The position numbers and the translations under genes are program-made. The notes under the pieces were generated by a model, which did not search any database, was not told where the DNA came from, and worked only from the letters and a program-made list of their open reading frames with translations. Below, piece by piece: positions 22,377 through 26,072 of a stretch of DNA of 26,072 nucleotides. Numbering within the stretch: position 1 is the first letter of the stretch; each line of letters begins with the position of its first letter. Where the stretch lies: NCBI GenBank assembly GCA_937915485.1, contig CALGII010000253.1, positions 1 through 26,072 of the forward strand, written 5' to 3'. The DNA comes from an uncultured Ignavibacteriota bacterium. GTDB lineage: Bacteria; Bacteroidota; Ignavibacteria; Tepidaquicellales; Tepidaquicellaceae.

Positions 22377-23179
22377 TAGCAAAAAAGAATAAAATAAAAA
22401 ACGATTCAACAGTAATGCCTGTGCTCTTTGTAGGGCACGGCAGTCCGATGAACGCAATCGAAGATACTGAATTCTCACGCGGATGGCGCGGGATTTCGGG
22501 CGAATTACCGAAGCCCGAAAGCATTCTCTGCGTCTCCGCGCATTGGGAAACTAACGGCACACGCGTAACGTCGACGGCTTATCCCGAGACCATTCACGAC
22601 TTCGGCGGATTTCCGCGAGAACTATATGAAGTCGTGTATCCCGCGCCCGGAAGTCAGGAACTTGCAAAATACACGGAGAATACGGTCAGGAAAACGAAAA
22701 TTGAACCGGACGATAAATGGGGGCTTGACCACGGAGCGTGGAGCGTGCTAAGACACATGTATCCCGATGCTGATATACCCGTCATTCAACTGAGCCTTGA
22801 TTATACGAAGGACCCCGCTTATCATTATGACCTTGCCAAAGAACTTTCATCCTTGCGAAGGCGGGGAGTCTTAATCGCGGGAAGCGGCAACATCGTTCAT
22901 AATCTTAGAATGATTGATTGGAAAAATAAAGAAGCGGGATATGACTGGGCTAAAGAAGCAAATTTAAAACTTAAAAATTTAATGCTTGATGGCGACCATA
23001 AAAGTCTGATTGAATATGAAAAACTGGGAAGGGAAGTCGGGCTTTCCGTGCCGACACCCGAGCATTATCTTCCGTTGCTCTACGTTCTTGCTCTCAAAGA
23101 AGAAAAAGAAAGCATCTCTTTTTTCAACGATAAAACCGTCATGGGCTCAATCTCCATGACTTCGCTTTTAATAAAATAA
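22373..23179 (+). CDS. ygiD: Extradiol aromatic-ring dioxygenase (YgiD/4,5-DOPA type)
   Basis: A 268-residue LigB-fold enzyme close to Escherichia coli YgiD. Shared stretches are M-P-V-L-F-V-G-H-G-S-P-M-N at 15-27, V-S-A-H-W at 54-58, H-D-F-G-G-F-P at 75-81, the D-H-G-A-W segment at 119-123, and P-T-P-E-H-Y-L-P-L-L-Y-V-L near the end. H22, H57 and H176 are the likely metal ligands. The family opens catechol rings of substrates such as DOPA; the natural substrate here is unknown. The first 14 residues are a lysine-rich extension before M15, where family members usually start. It sits between YceI and a pirin, suggesting a stress or aromatic-compound theme. Confidence 0.88.
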   Translation: MIAKKNKIKNDSTVMPVLFVGHGSPMNAIEDTEFSRGWRGISGELPKPESILCVSAHWETNGTRVTSTAYPETIHDFGGFPRELYEVVYPAPGSQELAKYTENTVRKTKIEPDDKWGLDHGAWSVLRHMYPDADIPVIQLSLDYTKDPAYHYDLAKELSSLRRRGVLIAGSGNIVHNLRMIDWKNKEAGYDWAKEANLKLKNLMLDGDHKSLIEYEKLGREVGLSVPTPEHYLPLLYVLALKEEKESISFFNDKTVMGSISMTSLLIK

Positions 23180-23198
23180 TTTTTTAAAAGGTGTAAAA

Positions 23199-23915
23199 AT
23201 GTCTAAAACAATAATACATAAATCCGAAACGCGGGGCAGGGCAAATCACGGCTGGCTGGACACCCGCCATACATTTTCCTTCGCCGATTATCACGACCCT
23301 GAACGCATGCGTTTCGGCGTTCTGAGAGTTCTTAACGACGATATTGTCAGTCCGGGAATGGGATTCGGAAAACACCCGCACGATAACATGGAGATAATAT
23401 CGATTCCTCTCGAGGGGGACCTCGAACACAAGGACAGTATGGGCAATGTCACGGTAATTAATCACGGCGACATACAGGTTATGAGCGCGGGCACAGGTAT
23501 TTACCACAGCGAATATAACAAGAATAAAGATAAACCGGTAAAATTTTTGCAGATATGGATTTTTCCCGATAAAAAAGATGTGACTCCGCGATACGACCAG
23601 ATAACATTAAATACTAACGACCGCCTGAACAGGCTCCAGCAGGTAGTTTCACCGAATCCGGACGACGAAGGAGTATGGATTTACCAGAACGCATGGTTCC
23701 ATCTTGGAAAATTTGATAATGGAGTTGCATCCGAATATGAAATAAAAAGAAAAGGAAACGGTGTTTACGCTTTTGTAATTAAAGGAAGTTTCAGTATTGA
23801 AGGAATAACACTGAATGAAAGAGACGGAATGGGAATTTGGGAAACGAATAATATTTCATTTGTTGCTCAATCGCAGGATGCCGAGGTGCTGCTTATGGAC
23901 GTTCCGATGAAATAG
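23199..23915 (+). CDS. Pirin-family bicupin (YhhW-like)
   Basis: A 238-residue bicupin of the YhhW/pirin branch. Metal ligands of the first cupin can be placed as H59, H61, H103 and E105 (K-H-P-H-D-N-M-E and G-I-Y-H-S-E). YhhW-type proteins have quercetin 2,3-dioxygenase activity in vitro; the cellular role is uncertain. A weak AAAGG site precedes the ATG. It follows the dioxygenase by 19 bp and is probably in the same transcript. It is a different subfamily from the second pirin on the other strand. Confidence 0.9.
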   Translation: MSKTIIHKSETRGRANHGWLDTRHTFSFADYHDPERMRFGVLRVLNDDIVSPGMGFGKHPHDNMEIISIPLEGDLEHKDSMGNVTVINHGDIQVMSAGTGIYHSEYNKNKDKPVKFLQIWIFPDKKDVTPRYDQITLNTNDRLNRLQQVVSPNPDDEGVWIYQNAWFHLGKFDNGVASEYEIKRKGNGVYAFVIKGSFSIEGITLNERDGMGIWETNNISFVAQSQDAEVLLMDVPMK

Positions 23916-23927
23916 TTATACTTATGG

Positions 23928-23958
23928 GCAAAGCCGGAAATGCATTTACCGGCTTTGC
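23928..23958 (+). terminator. Terminator shared between the two pirin genes
   Basis: GCAAAGCCGG and CCGGCTTTGC form a perfect 10-bp stem with an 11-nt loop, followed by TATTTTTG on the plus strand. The last stem base is also the end of the stop codon of the minus-strand pirin. On the minus strand the trailing T-run is weak. Confidence 0.85.
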
Positions 23959-24818
23959 TATTTTTGTGTCTTCAAAAATGTTCCGTTGGAATATTCCCTG
24001 AACGCCGTCTCGAGTTCTTCGCGCGTGTTCATAACTATCGGTCCGTACCAGGCAATGGGCTCTTCGAGCGGTTTGCCCGATATGAAAAGGAACCTTACTC
24101 CGTCCTCTTTGGCCTTAATTCTGATTTTATCACCGCTACCGAAAACCAAAAACTGTCCTTTTCTGTAAACAGTTTTGTCGTTGTTCCCGAACACTGCCGA
24201 ACCTTCGAAGATATAGATTAGTATATTATGATCTTTATCGGTTCCGATATCCTTGATGGTGCTTTTATTGACTTCGAAATCCAGATATCGCGCGTCGACT
24301 TCAAGGTCTTTCACAGGTCCATTGAGATTTTCGTATTGTCCGCATATGATTTTAACTTTCACATCGCCGTCTTCGTAAACAGGCATGTCTGTCGATTTGA
24401 CATCCCTGTACCTCGGATTCATCATCTTACTTTTCGCGGGAAGATTCACCCATAACTGAAATCCGCGCAGCGATTTGTCTGTTATCTTCGGCATTTCCTG
24501 ATGTATTATACCGCTGCCCGCGGTCATCCATTGCACGTCTCCTGATTTTATGACGTCTTTGTTGCCCAGTGAATCCTCGTGTTCGACCTCGCCTTCAAGC
24601 ATATATGTCACGGTTTCAATTCCTCTATGCGGATGCCAGGGAAAACCTGCTATGTAATCATCGGGATTATCCGAACCAAAATTGTCAAGTAAAAGAAACG
24701 GGTCGGTAATGTTCCGTGCGGCGTTCCCGAAAACTCGCTGAAGCCTGACTCCCGCACCCTCAGTAACAGGCAGCGCCCTGTGATGAGATATTATGCCTCT
24801 GAATTCGTTCGTTTTCAT
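23958..24818 (-). CDS. Pirin-family bicupin (classical pirin)
   Basis: A 286-residue pirin with F-P-W-H-P-H-R-G-I-E-T-V-T near 59-71 and G-I-I-H-Q-E at 103-108, placing the metal ligands at H62, H64, H106 and E108. This is the arrangement of human pirin and many bacterial ones. A second cupin and the C-terminal P-I-A-W-Y-G-P-I-V-M-N-T element are present. Members are iron-containing proteins with quercetinase-like or regulatory roles. It converges on the YhhW-like gene, with a terminator that overlaps its stop codon. Confidence 0.92.
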   Translation of the reverse strand: MKTNEFRGIISHHRALPVTEGAGVRLQRVFGNAARNITDPFLLLDNFGSDNPDDYIAGFPWHPHRGIETVTYMLEGEVEHEDSLGNKDVIKSGDVQWMTAGSGIIHQEMPKITDKSLRGFQLWVNLPAKSKMMNPRYRDVKSTDMPVYEDGDVKVKIICGQYENLNGPVKDLEVDARYLDFEVNKSTIKDIGTDKDHNILIYIFEGSAVFGNNDKTVYRKGQFLVFGSGDKIRIKAKEDGVRFLFISGKPLEEPIAWYGPIVMNTREELETAFREYSNGTFLKTQK

Positions 24819-24922
24819 TGTACCGGAATTTTTTAAATTATATAAACTTTTTTATTGAAATAATCAGAACATTGAATATTATTCAGGTTCTTTTCTCGAC
24901 GGTATTTTAATCCTTAACTGAA

Positions 24923-25708
24923 TCATTTTGCGGCTCTGTTGACGATATCGATTAACGGCTGAAATGCGTCAGGCTTAATCGCGTTCGTTCCTACGAACGG
25001 ATGATCCAGCACGTAAATCAGATACAGCACGAGCACGCATACTAAAACCAGAAATGCCGTCATTATGTACTGATGCAATTTAACTTTAGTGCTGAAAAAG
25101 AATGTAAAAGCGACAAGAATTACGGACGACACTATCAAAACAAGCCATAATATATCCGGCATGCTCTGCTTGCTTGCCAGCAGGCGATGCCTTCTGAACT
25201 CTCTCAATTCGTGCAGGTTCTTTACGGATTGCGAGAGGACTTCGCTGTTTGGTATCTGGTTGGAGTTGATGGATAAAAATATTCTGTTAAGCCTTATAAA
25301 TATCTTTTGCGCCTCATCATCCCTTTTACCCTCACCCAGCGCAAGCCATTCTTCGTTTGTAACCCGTTTAACGTATTCACGGATTTGAGAATGAATTTCT
25401 TTTTTAACGGAATCCGGATAAATAGCCGCGTCATAATAAAGATTCAGAAGGTTGTTCGCTTCCCCCTCGATCTTTGAATTGGTCTCCTCCAGATTATTCC
25501 AAATTACAAATACAACAAATGCCATGAGGACGGCGTAAATAACGCACACTGCGTTATATAGAAAACCGCCGACCTCGTGGTTTTCAATCATCAATTCATG
25601 CGGTATTTTTCTTCTAAATACTCTCTCTGCCGTAAAAAAGACCGCTATGCTAGCAACCGATAGAATTATTATTGAAACAACGAATGGAAGTTCAAGAAAT
25701 ATTTTCAT
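24923..25708 (-). CDS. DUF4239/bestrophin-like membrane protein
   Basis: A 261-residue protein with two N-terminal transmembrane segments (about 8-28 and 50-70), a helical soluble middle, and two C-terminal segments (about 185-208 and 215-235). The layout 2+2 with G-G-F-L-Y-N-A-V-C-V-I-Y-A-V-L near 47-61 fits DUF4239, a bestrophin-like family of unknown function. An ion-channel role is possible by resemblance only. It stands alone on its strand. Confidence 0.75.
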   Translation of the reverse strand: MKIFLELPFVVSIIILSVASIAVFFTAERVFRRKIPHELMIENHEVGGFLYNAVCVIYAVLMAFVVFVIWNNLEETNSKIEGEANNLLNLYYDAAIYPDSVKKEIHSQIREYVKRVTNEEWLALGEGKRDDEAQKIFIRLNRIFLSINSNQIPNSEVLSQSVKNLHELREFRRHRLLASKQSMPDILWLVLIVSSVILVAFTFFFSTKVKLHQYIMTAFLVLVCVLVLYLIYVLDHPFVGTNAIKPDAFQPLIDIVNRAAK

Positions 25709-25932
25709 AGGACTGGATTTAAATTATCGTAAAATTATCTCCTGTTCAAAAAATATATTGCGCTGCCGACAGTACCCCGTGCTTTAAGCGGAAATTATTT
25801 AATATATCCCTGAAAATAAATATAGAAACTGAATGCTCTGTTTCGCTTCTCTGCCGGAAATTACACTTAAAGAAATGATTTAAGTTTGTTATTTTGATTT
25901 TATAATTCAAACAGATTTTTCAATCACATATT

Positions 25933-26072
25933 ATGGAAAATTTTTCGTCTGCCGTTGCTCTTGCTTTTGTGGTCCTGTTTCCTCTCGTAAATCCTGTTGG
26001 AGCGATTCCCGTATTTTGTTCTCTGACGTCCGATTCGACAAACGATTACAGGAAAAAGACGGCGCTGAAAAC
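25933..26072 (+). CDS. MarC-family membrane protein, 5' part only
   Basis: The first 46 codons of a gene that runs off the window. The hydrophobic opening with F-P-L-V-N-P-V-G-A-I-P-V-F is the conserved first motif of MarC/NAAT transporters. Function in this family is poorly established; the name comes from a location near mar genes in Escherichia coli. The 224-bp gap before it shows no clear feature. Confidence 0.8.
   Translation, partial: MENFSSAVALAFVVLFPLVNPVGAIPVFCSLTSDSTNDYRKKTALK

Noticed and set aside
25709..25932. Features between DUF4239 and the MarC-like gene
   Set aside because: No open frame, hairpin or clear repeat could be supported.

Overview
The window reads like a chromosome segment from the Bacteroidota/Ignavibacteria side of the FCB group. 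The evidence is a set of families typical of that group (DUF4402, DUF3078, YceI, secreted M28 peptidase, DUF4405, bestrophin-like DUF4239, small Fn3 protein), mostly absent Shine-Dalgarno sequences, and lipoprotein/Sec signals of that type. Sampled lines of the core genes run at about 45-52% G+C. The placement is an inference from gene content; no rRNA or other phylogenetic marker is present, and I saw no tRNA gene.

Region 1 (1-5775) is a surface-structure block. A DUF4402 fimbrial-subunit-like protein, a PapD-like periplasmic chaperone and a large outer-membrane usher-like protein form a tight plus-strand operon. A family 9 glycosyltransferase follows, meeting a family 2 glycosyltransferase tail to tail.

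Region 2 (about 5776-11190) is an AT-rich accessory island (about 30% G+C in a sampled line), all on the minus strand. It holds a XhoI/PaeR7I-type restriction endonuclease with its adenine methyltransferase. It also holds four small or unusual genes: a membrane-anchored protein, a HEPN protein with an intact R-x4-H motif, an unknown 132-residue protein, and a zinc-finger protein fused to a DpnII/MboI-like PD-(D/E)XK nuclease. A near-identical element of about 38 bp lies some 50 bp upstream of both outer genes. The four-gene cluster is the best candidate here for an undescribed defence system, but this is inference from domains and context only.

Region 3 (11191-12948) has a small Fn3 protein with a strong Shine-Dalgarno, then about 1.1 kb without a convincing gene. 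That stretch is packed with repeats: two different 21-bp minisatellites, a duplicated 59-bp segment and three dispersed-repeat-like hairpin units.

Region 4 (12949-16551) carries a lipoprotein with two YtkA/FixH-like halves, an EFR1-type flavodoxin-ferredoxin membrane protein and an SLC13/DASS transporter. Region 5 (16626-20754) has a DUF3078 protein and an aquaporin on the minus strand, then an M28 peptidase and two small membrane proteins on the plus strand.

Region 6 (20834-24818) is a redox/aromatic-stress-like cluster: an AraC regulator, YceI (behind a perfect palindrome), an extradiol dioxygenase of the YgiD/DODA type, and two different pirins converging on a shared terminator. The window ends with a DUF4239 membrane protein and the start of a MarC-family gene cut by the window edge.
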